Part shown: positions 1 to 12,648 of the stretch, one piece after another
Layout: every line of letters starts with the position of its first letter
How positions within the stretch are numbered: the first letter of the stretch is position 1
NCBI RefSeq assembly: GCF_041381155.1
Contig: NC_091134.1
Location: forward strand, 54,757,944 to 54,821,943
Source of the DNA: Argopecten irradians
Taxonomy: Eukaryota; Mollusca; Bivalvia; Pectinida; Pectinidae
Length of the DNA: 64,000 nucleotides
Reading direction: 5' to 3'
Notes under the pieces: model-generated
The model's database searches: none
What the model saw: only the letters and a program-made list of their open reading frames with translations
What the model was told of the DNA's origin: nothing
Position numbers and translations under genes: made by a program

Positions 1-16
1 ATGGTGATTTAAAAGC

Positions 17-247
17 ATGCTATGTATGCCGTGGAAAGCCGGGGTCCAAAGAAAAGATATAGACCTATTGGAGGAATTTCATGCAAAGCTCAGAACTCTC
101 CAATCGAAACTCGAATGTGTTGAAACCTTTTCAATATTACATGTTTATGAGTTCAAGACAAACTTAATTATCAAAGGTTTACGAGAAAAGTATCGTAAAC
201 ATATATACAAAAAATACATGCAATTTTTATTTCACAGAATTATATGA
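17..247 (+). other. Short open frame at window edge, origin unclear
   Basis: An open frame of 76 codons lies at the extreme left edge. Its middle (LLEEFHAKLRTLQSKLE) is helical and loosely resembles the helical Gag-like segment of BEL/Pao LTR elements, but the resemblance is from memory and weak. No partner exon or neighbouring element part is visible. If it is element-derived it is a fossil scrap; it could equally be chance. Confidence 0.15.
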
Positions 248-3100
248 ATTCGTCGAATTATTTGTCTTTGAAAAATTCCGCCTTTGATGTTTATCCGACA
301 ACATGAATAATTAGACAATGCATTTTAAAAAAGGCAAAGAAAACCAGTTTAGATGTTTAGATTTTCTACAACGTATTACCTTGATCATATTATATATACA
401 TGTACATTATGTTTTAGACGATCATTCATTTGATATTGGCGTGTACACGTTCATTGTACAGCGGTAGACGAAGATTAAAATAACTATTCAAATGTTGATT
501 GTAGTAAGTGATTTTCGTCGTTAAATCTACTTAACCGTATGAGTTTTTAGGTATTAAAATCGTAAATCAATTGGATCACCTGGGTCTTATATGGGTCTGT
601 TATTACGTATGTAACTATTTGTGGAAATATTGTGATTATACAGGCCACAAGGATATGGTTTGATACAATGATAAAATCCCCTTTCATCACTTTTTATAAG
701 TGTTTCATAATGTATCAGTAGATACGTAAGTATGACAGTGCATATTTACATCAACGGGATAACCTTAATTCAAGGATTCGAAATAGTTTACCATTGACGT
801 ATACAATCAAATGCCGATACATGATATATAGAGCAGATTTAAAAACGTATTTTTAAGAAAGATAAATATATAGATTATCAGCTTCATTGTTAATATTTTC
901 ATATTTCAAACTACAACAAATCTTCACCTCATTCGACAATTAATAGACATATGTATTATAACAACATATCATATTATATGTGTATAAACAGACACACGAC
1001 CAAATATTCAACTCTCAAAACTGTATTGGCTGATTACATTGTTAAATATCCACCTACTTTGTACTTTAGGAGTTTAAACAATGGTTCCAATACCATTTTT
1101 ATCTTGTACAAGTGTTGGATCATATGCTGTCATCGAACATTGATTGAAAGATAATAGAAACATAACTCCATTGTTTCATGAAACACCCAGCGATGTTCAT
1201 CTCTCGTGTTGAGATGTGTATCAACATCAGATAGCACTAATAGGAACAAAAAAGCAATGTCATGATTGTTTCCCTATGTTTTCAAAGTACATGTTAGCTA
1301 GGGTCACAGGGACCTTATTTCTGTTAAATACAAACCTCATTATGTTGTTTGTTGACACTTGCTTGCTTCCACCTAAAATTCGAATTCTGAATTATCAAAG
1401 TTCACAAAACAACAAACTGTACCTACAGTCTTCCAATATAATATGCAAAATAAATACATATGTATCACATCCTGTGACATGACATTTCCAATTTTGAATA
1501 TCATATCGATATTCAACATACGTCTATTCTAAAGCGTAAACACTAATCCATCCTCATTGTCTGTTGTGATTTCTTTGAACTAGAAATATTTGCAGAGAGA
1601 AAGATGCTCCACTGCCGATAAGGTATAAACGATATTCATCATTTGAACATTGATTAGTGTTAATTTATGTAAATATATGTCTAATTAACACGAAAATGAA
1701 ATTAAAAAAAATACCATTCGTTAGCAGTGTAGCATTTTTTTTTTCAATAAAGTTTTTCCTCTTTGTAAAACGAAAAAAAAGGAAATAAATTATTTTGTGC
1801 GGCATTTAGTATGATAGTACAAAACTGTGTTACTTCTTGTATAACACTTTTGTGTCGGGGCTTTGCCATTGTATACTTTGCCCTATCGGTCAGGGACTAG
1901 AGCCCAGTATGATATTAGCCATGGGTCGATCTTTTTCGCTTGGCAATCCGTCTTTTCTCAACTACGAAAAGCATGTACATTCTTTATTGGCATCATCTTT
2001 TCTTTACAACTTTAACTAAGTAAAATTAAACTTAGCCAACAAATTTCCATTCCCGTTGCAGTTATATTTTCGATATTTGTAGATTTCCAATAGGTAAAAT
2101 GCATTTCGGCCACAAAACACGAAGTAATTGGAAATGAAATTCAAATATGACCTCCTGAGAGCAGATAACCTAATTATATTTTCATTGCATTGTGCCTATG
2201 ACTTTTTTGTTTATATATATAATGTATTGAAATGAAACCATCCTTATAGTGTACTGTATCGGCATATTGTTTGAAGTGTGTAATAGGCTAATAAACCGGT
2301 CTAACATGAACAGGAACAATCAATTATGTTGTTTTTCAAAAACTTTGTCAACACATACAAAACATCTACTGCTAAAACTTGTTGAAAAGATAATAAATTG
2401 CTGATTTTTATTTGAGATGTTTTATTATCCCAATAACAAATAAAAAATAACAACATTTGCAAGTCATTTCGACTTTTGTCAGTAACAATAATATAATAAT
2501 ACCATGATTTCCTCACTTAACACACTTTTACCTTTCGTGCATATAAATGCATTTGTCTCGAAATACAATCAACATCTTTTGTACTGTGAGTTATGACTAT
2601 GGTCGATTATAGATAATCGATGGTCTTCAATTAAAGTAATACTGTAAAGCTTATTGCAATCTCGACTTCATATCTCTGTGCGTCACGTTTTCTTTAGGCA
2701 AGGCCCTGCGTCGATTGTTATTGGCAGGATATAGAAATGTATATCCATTTGTCATGTTCATAATGTTTGTAAACACCTTCGGAACACAAAAAGTCATTTG
2801 GCAGAGTTCAGCACTTCTGTTCAATAAAATGCAGGTAAGTCTTTCATCACACTCGTCGGGGTTTAACTTCTAGCAATGTAATGGTATGTAGTTGGCTGGT
2901 CCTTTTATGGATAATTCTGTTGATACTAATTCCAAATTAGGAGGACAGTAAAAAGAGTTGACTAAATGAACGCTTGTTCATATTTCAGCATTAAACATAA
3001 TACACTTAGCAAAATCTTTTGAACATTTTGGTATGGTTGTTATTTGCCAGTATTTAAGTCCTTATCCATTGTCCGATAACCGAGATGGCATAAGTCCCTT
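248..3100. other. AT-rich flank downstream of gene A
   Basis: No convincing gene, RNA gene or repeat. The part next to 3100 is the 3' untranslated region of gene A. A TTTATT on the plus strand near 2420 (AATAAA on the minus strand) lies about 690 bases past the stop, similar to the 3' distance in genes B and C, and may be its poly(A) signal. Short open frames here look like chance. Confidence 0.5.
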
Positions 3101-3939
3101 CTAATGGTATTGCATGGTGCCACACAAACTCTCATCGCTGTCAGAGTCTGCCGAACTCAGATCCTCTGTGGAACTGGATGAGTCTGAAAGAATAGCAGTA
3201 AATTTTGAATTGATGATGTGCAATGCAATGAATTTCTGAAAAGACAATTTAGACGTATCATTAACTTATGACGTTTTAAACATCCATACACGTTTTTTGT
3301 TAATGTATATGTTATTTTTTGAAAACTTATTATAAAAACCTTTTTTTTCAAAAAAAATGATTACCTTCAATGCTAGAAAGAGATCTGTTAAGATTTCTTG
3401 ATCTAAAACTTGGTGTGTGTCTGGTTGTGATAGGCTGGTCATCATTGACGAATGTCATGCGGCCGTTAACCAAAGCAAGTTTCTTCCTCAATGGTTTGCC
3501 GGAGCTTCTTTTCCGTTTGGACAACGTCTTGATGTTGTCATTGATGGAAAGCAGTTGTTTCATCAACTGGACGTCTTGTTGTCTGAGGTCAAGCTGTAAT
3601 ATTTAAAGGAAAAAATAAACAATTGAATATCAAAGATGTAGGGAAAATAAATCACCATAATACAATTTCAATATATAACATAGCACTCTTTATTATTTGA
3701 GTGTTAAAAATTAATATAACTTCTTGCATCTAGAAACTTCTACGAGTGAAAATGTATGGCCAATTCAAAACTCATTACTTAAGAAATGAATGAAAATCAT
3801 CAAATGTCGAGAACAAAACAATAATATAATATGATTTTATATAATGACTTAAAACAGAGATTTATACCATTTCACTCCTGAGAGTAGCTAGAGCGCTTGT
3901 TATCCTGTCGGAGGCGACGGTGTTGGATGTAGATTCCAT
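3101..3939 (-). CDS. Gene A: small coiled-coil/acidic-tail protein, LRQQDVQLM family, three exons
   Basis: Spliced gene of an unrecognised family. Exons on the minus strand: 3939-3868, 3593-3365 and 3183-3101, together 384 bases (127 aa). Exon 1 encodes MES...SDRITSALATLRSEM; a phase-0 intron follows, then LDLRQQDVQLMKQLLSINDN, a basic segment (KRKRSSGKPLRKK) and, after a phase-1 intron, an acidic tail SSSSTEDLSSADSDSD ending GTMQYH. Donors (GTATAA, GTAATC) and acceptors (TTACAG, TTTCAG) fit, and joining them keeps the frame. The exon 1-2 junction lies inside a predicted coiled coil. The ATG has A at -3 and sits about 90 bases below a TATA box at 4026-4033. Unlike B-G, the acidic tail is on its own exon, as in gene I. 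Function unknown; the charge pattern would suit a nuclear or scaffold protein, which is inference. Confidence 0.8.
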
Positions 3940-4025
3940 CTTAATTTGTTCTGAGTTATAGAACGAGTTGTTCCGTGTAGTAGGTGAGTTTAGGCGAGAA
4001 GTAATCAGACTGGCGGTGTTAGGAG

Positions 4026-4096
4026 TATATATACCTACCCTATGTTACGGACTGACCACGTGGTCGTATGCCACTGGAGACCGATCGGTTACACAC
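4026..4096 (-). promoter_or_regulatory. Promoter of gene A: TATA box and conserved upstream motif
   Basis: On the minus strand, TATATATA (4026-4033) is followed about 90 bases later by the gene A ATG. Upstream lie a palindromic E-box CACGTG (4057-4062) and GTGTAACCGATCGGTCTCC plus AGTGG (4071-4095), matching the GTGTAACCGATACC motif of genes E and F. Confidence 0.65.
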
Positions 4097-5454
4097 TATG
4101 TGTGTTTGATTGTTAATCAGGTGTGGCTTAAGTTTCACAGATGGTGCTAGATACGGCACCCGTACCCATGGATTTAGTTAGATTGTTCTCCTACATGGAA
4201 TTGGGACGGCGGAATGCGCGGTCTGGCTGGAACAGGACTAGCACTGTTTGACATATACTGAAAAGGCAACGGAACAACACTAAACAATTAGTATGTGTTT
4301 ATTTCATGTGGTAGTATAAGGATGGGAATTCGACATTTAATGGTTTTCAAAATAGTTTATAAGTCTCAAAGTGAGTCCAAATAAAATGACATTGCGTCAT
4401 AACACAGGATGGTTTGTCTCTTTAGGACACTCAATGAAGGAGGCAAATGAAAGAAAGGTATCCAGGGAAAATTAGAAATCCAAGGTTAAAAACCAATACA
4501 CATGAAAAAAGTAAAAATCAATACAATATATACTCTAAAGATACTCTCTTTCTTAGTATTAACGTGAATTTAATAACTGTATTATCACTTTCATTAAAAA
4601 AAAAAAAAAAAAAAAAAAAATATGGAATGTATGCGCACTTTTGGAATAGCATTCTACTAAGAGACGTTTTGTAATTGGCGTAGTTTCTATTTTTTACTGG
4701 ACACTATTTTCCTGTTTTTACCAATAACATAAATATGTTTTTTTTTTGTAAATGCAATCAGACTTACATAATCATTTATCAAACCAAATTGTGTCCTTAA
4801 ATAGGCAGGTGTAATTGAAATCACTTGGGCGACCGGGAATGTATCTGTCTCAACCTTCCAGCAAATATCATCATTGCGTTTGCTATAAGTAGTTAACTTT
4901 TCAAATTATACGTTGTAATGCGGACCAAATAACACTTGTACTTGGCTTTTAACAATGTAGTGCTGGATTGGTGTATATATGGATACTTATTGTTCTGGGC
5001 AAGGCTTGCTTTGATTTCAATTTAAACGCGAATGTATTCTAGAAGATTAAAACATTTAACAGTATCAGTGGAACATTTGGTTATTCAAAAAACGATTTTC
5101 TATGTTCAATACTAGAAATTGTATTCCTGTCATTGTTGGTAGTTATTGAATGCCTATGATAAGGCGTAACAATTAACGCTTCAAATGATGAAGGTTTTAT
5201 TATAATATGTATATCTATACTTATACACATTCCACGGTCCTAATGCCAATTCGGAGAGATCACTTACATTGGCACATTAACAATGTTACACACTATTTTA
5301 CATATCAACTATTCATAAACTATTGGATATATATCTATATATGTATATCAATGCAATTGATACCCTAACGGTAGGTACGGAAAAACATGTTCATAGAAAA
5401 TAGCAATGAATTTGGCTTTGTCCATTCAGCTTGCACAACCCTATATATGAAGTT
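4097..5454. other. Intergenic A-B, with a poly(A) run
   Basis: AT-rich, no gene seen. It holds a run of about 25 A at 4596-4620. Nothing upstream of the run identifies a retrocopy. Confidence 0.4.
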
Positions 5455-6268
5455 ATTATCTTATGTCAAAAGTATAAAACGTACGTGTAGCCGGCATGAT
5501 ACATGTATTTGTATTCAAATTCGAACTCTTACAATGTAACGAATAAAGACAAACATATGACAGCATTGCGCAATGTCTGCTAAAATTGCAAGAATGAAAG
5601 CAGAATTTTAAATTTCATCTTCATGGATGACATCTAGGATAAGTGGAACTTTAATTCGACTTATTCTGGGTGTCATCAATGAAAATGAAATCAAAATTAA
5701 AGCTAATTACTACATTTGAATCCAAATGAAAGAACCTCCGAACATACGGAATTTGTTAAGTTTAATATATATCTAACGACGTCTATATTTCCTTTTTACG
5801 CTTTAGAAATTAACCGGAATAGAGTGACTTAAATGAAAAGAAAAAAAAATCCTCTTTAAACTATATACTGCTATTTTATGTGACATGGACCACGCAAAAT
5901 ATAATGGTACAACAATCAAAGAATGTTTGTAAGGGATATGACATATTACCATGTCGAGACGATTTGACTATTAAGTTAGAAGTGAACCATTCAATATAGT
6001 GCTCGTATTTTGTATGAATATTATGAACATAGTTTTCTATTGTTACAGAATTCTATTTTAAACATAACAGTCTTCAGTTTTTATTTATATAGACTGATAA
6101 GCTGTTACAGCCACAACTGAAATATATGATATTTGTGCATTGTTAAATTTAGTTGGGAAACTGCATACAATGCTGCTTTATCTTAGATAGTTGTTATATC
6201 AATATACAAACATGAACACAAGGTGAAAGTGTCACTTAAAACAAAAACGGCAGCATAAACTTAAGTCT

Positions 6269-6274
6269 TTTATT
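6269..6274 (-). terminator. Poly(A) signal of gene B
   Basis: AATAAA on the minus strand, 650 bases past the gene B stop, at the equivalent place to the signal of gene C. The surrounding sequence is conserved between the two units. Confidence 0.5.
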
Positions 6275-6919
6275 TCAATAGTAAACTTAACATAAAAATT
6301 GCACATGTCCCAATTTTTGAAATACGATGCATATCTTCAAAATATTAACTTCAAAAGCTATATATTTATTGCGATACACACCATCTAAAATTATACATTC
6401 TCCTTTCAGCACTCAAACTTCGAATCCGGTCTTTTATAATTCATTTTCTTCAAGTGTGAATGTAATACATTTACCCCCGTCGTCATCAGCATAATTCATC
6501 AACGTTAACATTTGTTTAAGAATACCACGCATATCTACATTCATTATGAACACACACGTTTATAATCAGGCAGTTTAAAGAAAATGTCAGTTCAGGGAAA
6601 GCTTTATCACTATCCGTCTGTCGTTAATGAGTCCTTTAACAGCATCAAAGTCCAACGTCTCGGAATGAACTTTATATATGTGAATGTCTAGCTTTATGAA
6701 AAAATGTCATGGAAATGTGTCGATATCTTTGTCACAATCACCTTCAGCAATGAAGAACTGTTTATTTTCTAGACCTGGAATAGTTGATCCAACGATGTAT
6801 GATCATATCAATACCTTTTGAGTTTTAAGATGTGTCAATGTTCGTGGGAATGTTCCTACGCTGTCGATTAATTTGATGGAAGTCAACCCCTGTTTAAGTA
6901 CTTCAATACGTCATCTAGA

Positions 6920-7355
6920 TTAACCCTCAATATCAGAAAGACTTTCATCGCTGTCAGAATCTGCAGAACTCGAATCTTCTTCTGGGATAGATTCTTGTCT
7001 GTTGACGAATTTCCATCGTCTGTTGGCCAGCGTGTATTTCGTTTTACATTGTCTAGGTCTGCGTTTGGCCAGTGTCTGGATGTTATTGTTTATACTCAAC
7101 AGCTGGTTCATCAACTGGACATCTTGTTGTTTGATTTCAAGCTGTAACGATAAAAGCAATAATTCTATTGTAGTCAAAAATGTACCTGGCTTTTAAAAAT
7201 AAAATTAGCATATCAATCCATGCACTGTTACATACAACGAATAAAAATACATACATTATTTCTATAATACTTACCATATCGTTCCTTAGGGTAGCGAGTG
7301 CATTGTTGATCCTGTCAGTAGCAGAGCTGTTTGGGAACATTGTTAATGATTCCAT
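6920..7355 (-). CDS. Gene B: small coiled-coil/acidic-tail protein, LRQQDVQLM family
   Basis: Two coding exons on the minus strand, 7355-7275 and 7141-6920, give 303 bases and 100 aa. Exon 1 is MESLTMFPNSSATDRINNAL then ATLRNDM; donor GTAAG, 133-base intron, acceptor TTACAG. Exon 2 starts LEIKQQDVQLMNQLL, carries a basic stretch with an RR-W-KF motif, then ESIPEEDSSSADSDSDESL and ends DIEG. The second residues (LEIK) depart from the LDLR of its sisters, and the basic segment is three residues shorter than in C. The ATG at 7355 is chosen because it aligns with the MES starts of A, C and D; a GTG a few codons upstream is not needed. Predicted heptads run across the intron. Function unknown. Confidence 0.8.
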
Positions 7356-7430
7356 TGCTGGGGAATACACACAATCGTGTAGAAAATTGGTCAGTGTCTA
7401 TGTTAGAAATGACAAGAGCCTTCCCTGTTT

Positions 7431-7542
7431 CCTTATATACTACCCCTGACGCTGAACTACGTAAATCCGTGTGTGGGTTAGTATTGGGCACACAAAATAC
7501 CTGTTTTCATAGCCAAGTACCACCGGACAGGTATAAGTTACC
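7431..7542 (-). promoter_or_regulatory. Promoter of gene B
   Basis: TATATAAGG on the minus strand at 7431-7439, about 75 bases before the ATG. Further upstream, at 7519-7542, is GGTAACTTATACCTGTCC followed by GGTGGTA, the family motif, and AACCCACACAC between them. The block is nearly identical in gene C. Confidence 0.65.
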
Positions 7543-8774
7543 ATACAATCATGTATCATACAGCGGCAAGGTATTGTTTTAATGTTAATTGTTCAGATGG
7601 TGTTGGATAAGGCACCATATTTATGTATTCTACTAGTAATCGATATGCTTCCTACGTTGTGTGTGTCACTATACGTATTTAAAGAAAATCCATACATATT
7701 CTGTAATATTTTTTTCATGTTGATGTTTGTTTGGCATAAGTATTATATAAATATTTTCAATAATGTTAAATCTAATGCATGTATTGCCAACATAAAGACC
7801 AATATGTTTACCCAAAGCTTCGATGTCAAAGATTTTTCTTTTTGGCTTAATGTCGCAAGTACAACTTACATGGGATGGTATTTTTATCATGTATATGTTC
7901 TGCTTAAGTTTCGAATAGTTTACTTTCCTTCATACGATGAAAAGTTTATCCTAGATAGCAAATTACATGTAAAGTATATATAAAGTTATTATTTTTTGTC
8001 ATAAGTATACAACGTGTAGCTGATATAATACTCTTCGATTCGACTTACAGCGTAACGGCTAAAGACAAACAAAGTATCTATCGAGCGATGTCTGCTAAAA
8101 TTGTAAGAATGATTCATGTCATGATTCATATGACACTCAATCTAAGTGGAATTTGAATGAAGTTAAATTACCTTGTGGCTCACTTTAAACTAGGTTGCTG
8201 CAACTGAGTGCAAATAGGAAAAAAACCAAACTCACAGGATTTAAAAGTAAGCTTATACCGATGAGTACAACATGTTGAGGATACTTTTTATGGTGACAAT
8301 ATTGGCTCTTTACGCGTAAGCAATTAACCGGAATAAGAGTGATTTAAATGTAAAGATACTCTTTAAATAAGATACTGCTATTACATGAACTATTACCTAT
8401 GCCTAATAGACCACCCAACATATAATGGTGTAACAGTCAATAGTTTTTGTAACTGATATGGCATATTATCATATCTAGACGATGGATTTTCTAGTTATAA
8501 GTGCACCATTATATCTGCACTAATATTTTACAAGTGATCTATATCGTTTCTATTGTTACACAATCTATATAAAACATAAAACTCTTAATTTCTCTTATTT
8601 ATAGCTTGATTAGTTTTTAAAGCTTAATATGTTTACCAAGCTGTCTTTGAGAAACTGCATCAAATGCATGTTGTTTTTCTTAGTTAATTATAATTAATTT
8701 TAGCAAACAGGAAAACAAGAAGGGAAAGTGTCTAATAAAACAAAACCGATAACATAAGCATACATGTATGTTTT

Positions 8775-8780
8775 TTTATT
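8775..8780 (-). terminator. Poly(A) signal of gene C
   Basis: AATAAA on the minus strand, 622 bases past the gene C stop; positionally equivalent to the gene B signal at 6269. Confidence 0.5.
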
Positions 8781-9401
8781 ATTTCAACAGTGACATTAAC
8801 ATGGTTATAAATATTGCACCTGTCCCATTTTTTATATTCTGATCCATATCTTAAAATATTAATTCACAAGCTATATGTTTATTGCGATATGTTCTCAAAC
8901 ACTAAACTTCGAACTCTGTCTTAAAATCTTTCGTTTTCGTTAGGTGTGCATGGAATACAGTTACACCTGTCGTCATCAGTATCAAACTTATTCACACGCT
9001 TCAATGTTAATTTTTGTTTAGGAATAACACATATATCTACATTCATTCTGAACACATAAGTTTATAATAAGGCAGTTTGAAGCAAATGTCATTTCACGAA
9101 AGGTTTCGCCATTATCCGTCTTTTGGTATTGAGTCCAGCTTATAAGAATGAAGTTTTAACTCCTTAAAGTCTAGCTTTATGAAACCATGTCATGGAAATA
9201 TGTCCATATCATTTTCACAATCACCTTCAGCAATGAAGCATCCTTCGTGTTCTAGAACTGGGCTTTGCTGATCCAACGATGTCTGTCCATATTAATCATA
9301 TCTTTTCAGATGTGTCGAATGTTCTTGGGAATGTTCTCACGTTGTCAATTGACTTGATGAAGTCAACATTTTTGAAATAGCTTCAGTACATCATCTTTAG
9401 A

Positions 9402-9852
9402 TTAACTCTCAATACCAGAGAGACTTTCGTCGCTGTCGGAATCTGTAGAACTCGAATCTTCTTCAGGAATTGATTCTTGTCTGTTGACGAATTTCCGTCG
9501 TCCATTGACCAGTGTGTATTTCGTTTTACGTTGTCTGCCAGAGATAGGTCTTCGTTTGGCCAGCGTCTGGATGTTATTGTTAATGCTCAACAGCTGGTTC
9601 ATCAGCTGGACATCTTGTTGTTTGAGGTCAAGCTGTAATGATAAAAGTAATAATTCTGTTAGAGTCAACAAAGATAATTTAGTGTTGCAAATAAACTCAA
9701 TATAATAGCAACTCATACCATCCTACATCTGTAATGAATATAATTGAATACATTATATCTATAAAACTTACCATATCGTTCCTTAAGGTAGCGAGAGCAT
9801 TGTTGATCCTGTCAGTAGCAGAGCTGTTTGGGAACATTGTTAGTGATTCCAT
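9402..9852 (-). CDS. Gene C: small coiled-coil/acidic-tail protein, LRQQDVQLM family
   Basis: Exons 9852-9772 and 9632-9402 on the minus strand, 312 bases, 103 aa. Exon 1 gives the same 27 residues as gene B although the DNA differs at several third positions. Exon 2 begins LDLKQQDVQLMNQLLSINN, then a basic segment (KRRPISGRQRKTKY, NGRRKF) and SIPEEDSSSTDSDSDESLS ending GIES. Intron of 139 bases with GTAAG donor and TTACAG acceptor. Identical protein with silent DNA changes in exon 1 suggests the N-terminus is under constraint. Function unknown; the acidic serines fit casein kinase 2 type sites, which is inference from the S-x-x-D/E pattern. Confidence 0.8.
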
Positions 9853-9929
9853 GGCCGGGGAATACACACAATCGTGTAGAAAATTGGTCAGTGTCTATGT
9901 TAGAAATGATCAGATACCTCCTCCTGTTA

Positions 9930-10041
9930 CCTTATATACTACCCCTGACGCCGAATTACGTAAATCCGTGTGTGAGTTAGTATTGGGCACATAAAATATC
10001 TGTTTTCATAGCCAAGTACCACCGGACAGGTATCAGTTACC
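9930..10041 (-). promoter_or_regulatory. Promoter of gene C
   Basis: TATATAAGG on the minus strand at 9930-9938 and the family motif GGTAACTGATACCTGTCC plus GGTGGTA at 10017-10041. The spacing between the two is the same as in gene B. Confidence 0.65.
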
Positions 10042-10445
10042 ATACAATCATGTATCATACAGCGGCAAGGTATTGTTTTAATGCTAATTGTTTAGATGGT
10101 GTTGGATAAGGCACCATATTGATGTATTCTTTAAGTAATCGATATGCTCCCCACATTGTGTGTATCGCCATACTTATTTAGAGAAAATCCAGGAGCAAAT
10201 GTTTTAAAATAGTTACATGAACTGTTATATTTGTTTTGTTGTTAGTTTGTTTGAAATAAGTTATAAATAAGAGTTACGTGCATTTTACGCTAATCCTCAT
10301 CATTAATATCAAAGAAATTTCGCAAGTAAAACTTCAATTAGTGGCTATTTAATGTCTTGTATATGTTCTGTAATAACGCATAGTCTATTTGCATCATATG
10401 GTGAAACGTTTATCATAGAAAGCAAATTCCCTGCAAAGCATTTCT

Positions 10446-12118
10446 TATTAACGAATGGCAGTAAACGGTAATTTAATAAGCTTGTCATTAAAGGATGACG
10501 TGAAGGCTGTATTACCCTAACCCTCATTGTTTGTATGTATATATAGTAAAAAATGTTCGTTATAAATCAACCTTGGCCTCCGAGAGTAACAATGCTCCTC
10601 TTGTTTTATCCAAATGCCTACGTGTAGAGATTGATTACATTTGGTATATGTAGACAATGCATCTTAGAGTGGATATATTTTGTGCATTAATTCGTTTGCT
10701 AGCGATTGATAAATAAGGTATTGTTACATTCTTACAGTGATTACTGTAATTTGCATGTTTACCGCGCGGATTGATAATATGTATGTCATTAAAGTGATAA
10801 TAGGCTTTTGTGCACAATCACCAAACGCATTCTAGGTCAAAGTTTCTTCGGTTGTGTTTAATTAGTAAGATGTATCTTATCAATTATGACGATATGTCGG
10901 AAAGGCAAATTTTTGTTTTATGGTTCTAAAATATAATCTAAGGTTATACATTAACCCTAATTTGTGATTTGAAACAATGAAAATACTGTTCTAATTAATA
11001 GAAAAACATAACTTAAATAATTAAATAATCAATGCGACCCAGTTCATTCGAAGCAGTTTGAAGTGAACCATTTTCATTGACGTTATGTCGCCTTCTATTC
11101 TATTATTTCTATAGACGTTCGTTTTTATATTTATTTGCCTTAAAGCGCACTTTTATAATCCGGTTATCATATAATGTGATGTTAATATAACACATGTGGG
11201 TCAAAGTCGTGGTATCAAAGATCTCTTCCGAGTAGCACAGATCATTTTCCACGTATATATGTAGGATACCAATTACGTCAAATTATAGTAAAGGAACAAG
11301 TAGGTAATTCTAACACTACAAAAAATATTATCGAATTAGTCTAATTTCCAAGGTAGTCTGCACGGTGAGTATTACATCACAACCACACATATAAAAGTAA
11401 AACAATAATATTGCAATAACATTTTATTTTGAATTTATTCTTATAATTAATGAGGTAAGAAATATTGCATTGCCCCAACAATAGCACTTAAGTAACAGGC
11501 TGTTTAGCGCCTTTGTCAACACAAACTTTATATGATTCCTACACAGAGATGCACCTGTGTATCCCCTAATTACCATGTCGTTTTAGTGAAAACGCTTGCT
11601 TTAATGTACATTTAGTCAATGGTTACACTCAGGTCAATTACACACATATCGTTTAGCATTTACTCACTATAAATTTGCAAATTAGTTCTTTTGTAATGAC
11701 AAGAACATATAATATAATTACATGCATATGTTTCGTTTAAGCATGAAATCTCCTTCAGAGACGCACAACGACTCCTTTACTTTAACATGATTATGTGTAT
11801 GATATGAATACTTTTTGAACACATTTAAAAAGTATGGCAGTTTTGAGCAATTGTCATGCCATCAACGTCTTTCTCACAATATAGCTAAAGTATTTTCCCT
11901 AGTTTCTTCCATGAGCAGTGGTAACCATCAATGCTCTTAGTTCATTGCATTCCTTCTTTAGATACGCCCTTTCATAGCTAAAGAATGTCTGAAATATATA
12001 TCTGGATCGCCTTCAAATTATAATCCGGGTAAGCGAATTTGGTTTCTTCTCCATTGTTAGCATCAAAGTTTTAACTGTTTGTTTTCTGGAGGAAAGTTTT
12101 TGTTGAGTTAGATATCGA
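10446..12118. other. Intergenic C-D and 3' flank of gene D
   Basis: AT-rich, no coding sequence seen. The right part is gene D 3' untranslated region; TTTATT at 11423-11428 (AATAAA on the minus strand) is about 690 bases past the stop and is a candidate poly(A) signal. Confidence 0.45.
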
Positions 12119-12551
12119 CTAATTTTCATTTCCAGAAAGACTTTCGTCGCTGTCGTAATCTGTAGAACTCAAATCTTCTTCAGGGATTGATTCTTGTCTG
12201 TTGACGAATTTCCGCCGTCCGTTGGCCAGTGTGTATTTCGTTTTACGTTGTCTGCCAGAGTTAGGTCTTCGTTTGATTAGAGTCCTAATGTTGTTGTTGA
12301 TGCATATTAGCTGTTTCATCAACTGGACATCTTGTTGTCTGAGATCAAGCTGGAATGAGAAAATGAAAAGTATGTTTAAATACCGGTATCTTTTCTTAAT
12401 TGAGTTTCTATCACTGTATAAAAACAAATAGGTAAGTAAGTTATATTATTGCTTGAATTAAACTGCTTACCATGTCGTTTCTGAGTGAAGCAAGTGCATT
12501 GGTGATCCTCTCAGCGGAGGTACTGTTGGCCTGTATTTGTACGGATTCCAT
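12119..12551 (-). CDS. Gene D: small coiled-coil/acidic-tail protein, LRQQDVQLM family
   Basis: Exons 12551-12471 and 12349-12119 on the minus strand, 312 bases, 103 aa. Exon 1: MESVQIQANSTSAERITNAL then ASLRNDM. Exon 2: LDLRQQDVQLMKQLICINNN, basic segment with KRRPNSGRQRKTKY and NGRRKF, then SIPEEDLSSTDYDSDESLS and GNEN. The 121-base intron has a GTAAG donor and a TTCCAG acceptor. Closest to B and C in exon 1 length and in the basic segment. It is the last minus-strand copy of the left array and faces gene E head to head, with 2.67 kb between the ATGs. Confidence 0.8.
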
Positions 12552-12648
12552 GTTGTATGTAAATTGGTAATTCGGATAAAACGTCTGAAAATTCTTGTTG
12601 CAGATAGACTGGTGTCTTTGGAAGAATTACCAGCTCTTGGACTACACT

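Larger units (their letters stand above)
5455..7983. repeat. Segmental duplication unit carrying gene B
   Basis: This stretch aligns along its length with 7984-10445, covering 3' flank, gene and upstream flank. Examples are GACAAACA...AATGTCTGCTAAAATTG at 5550 and 8065, ATATAATGGT near 5900 and 8420, and GATGGTGTTGGATAAGGCAC at 7596 and 10095. The two units are tandem, same orientation, about 2.5 kb each, with visible divergence and small indels. Unit edges are approximate. Confidence 0.7.
7984..10445. repeat. Segmental duplication unit carrying gene C
   Basis: Tandem partner of 5455-7983. Homology continues past the promoter to matching tails (TTTATCATAGAAAGCAAATT near 10410 and TTTATCCTAGATAGCAAATT near 7945), so the whole unit including more than 500 bases of upstream DNA was copied, not just the gene. 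Confidence 0.7.

Noticed and set aside
4596-4620. Poly(A) run as a retrocopy tail
   Set aside because: No gene- or SINE-like sequence precedes it and no target duplication was seen.
6730-6800. Peptide FIAEGDC...DIFP shared downstream of genes B and C, and FIA in the gene I tail
   Set aside because: The B-C similarity is general DNA similarity of the duplicated 3' regions, the frames differ relative to the genes, and the match to I is three residues.
7582-7983. Plus-strand open frame of 133 codons
   Set aside because: It lies in the gene B upstream DNA; the homologous stretch in the gene C unit does not keep the frame, and its composition is AT-driven.
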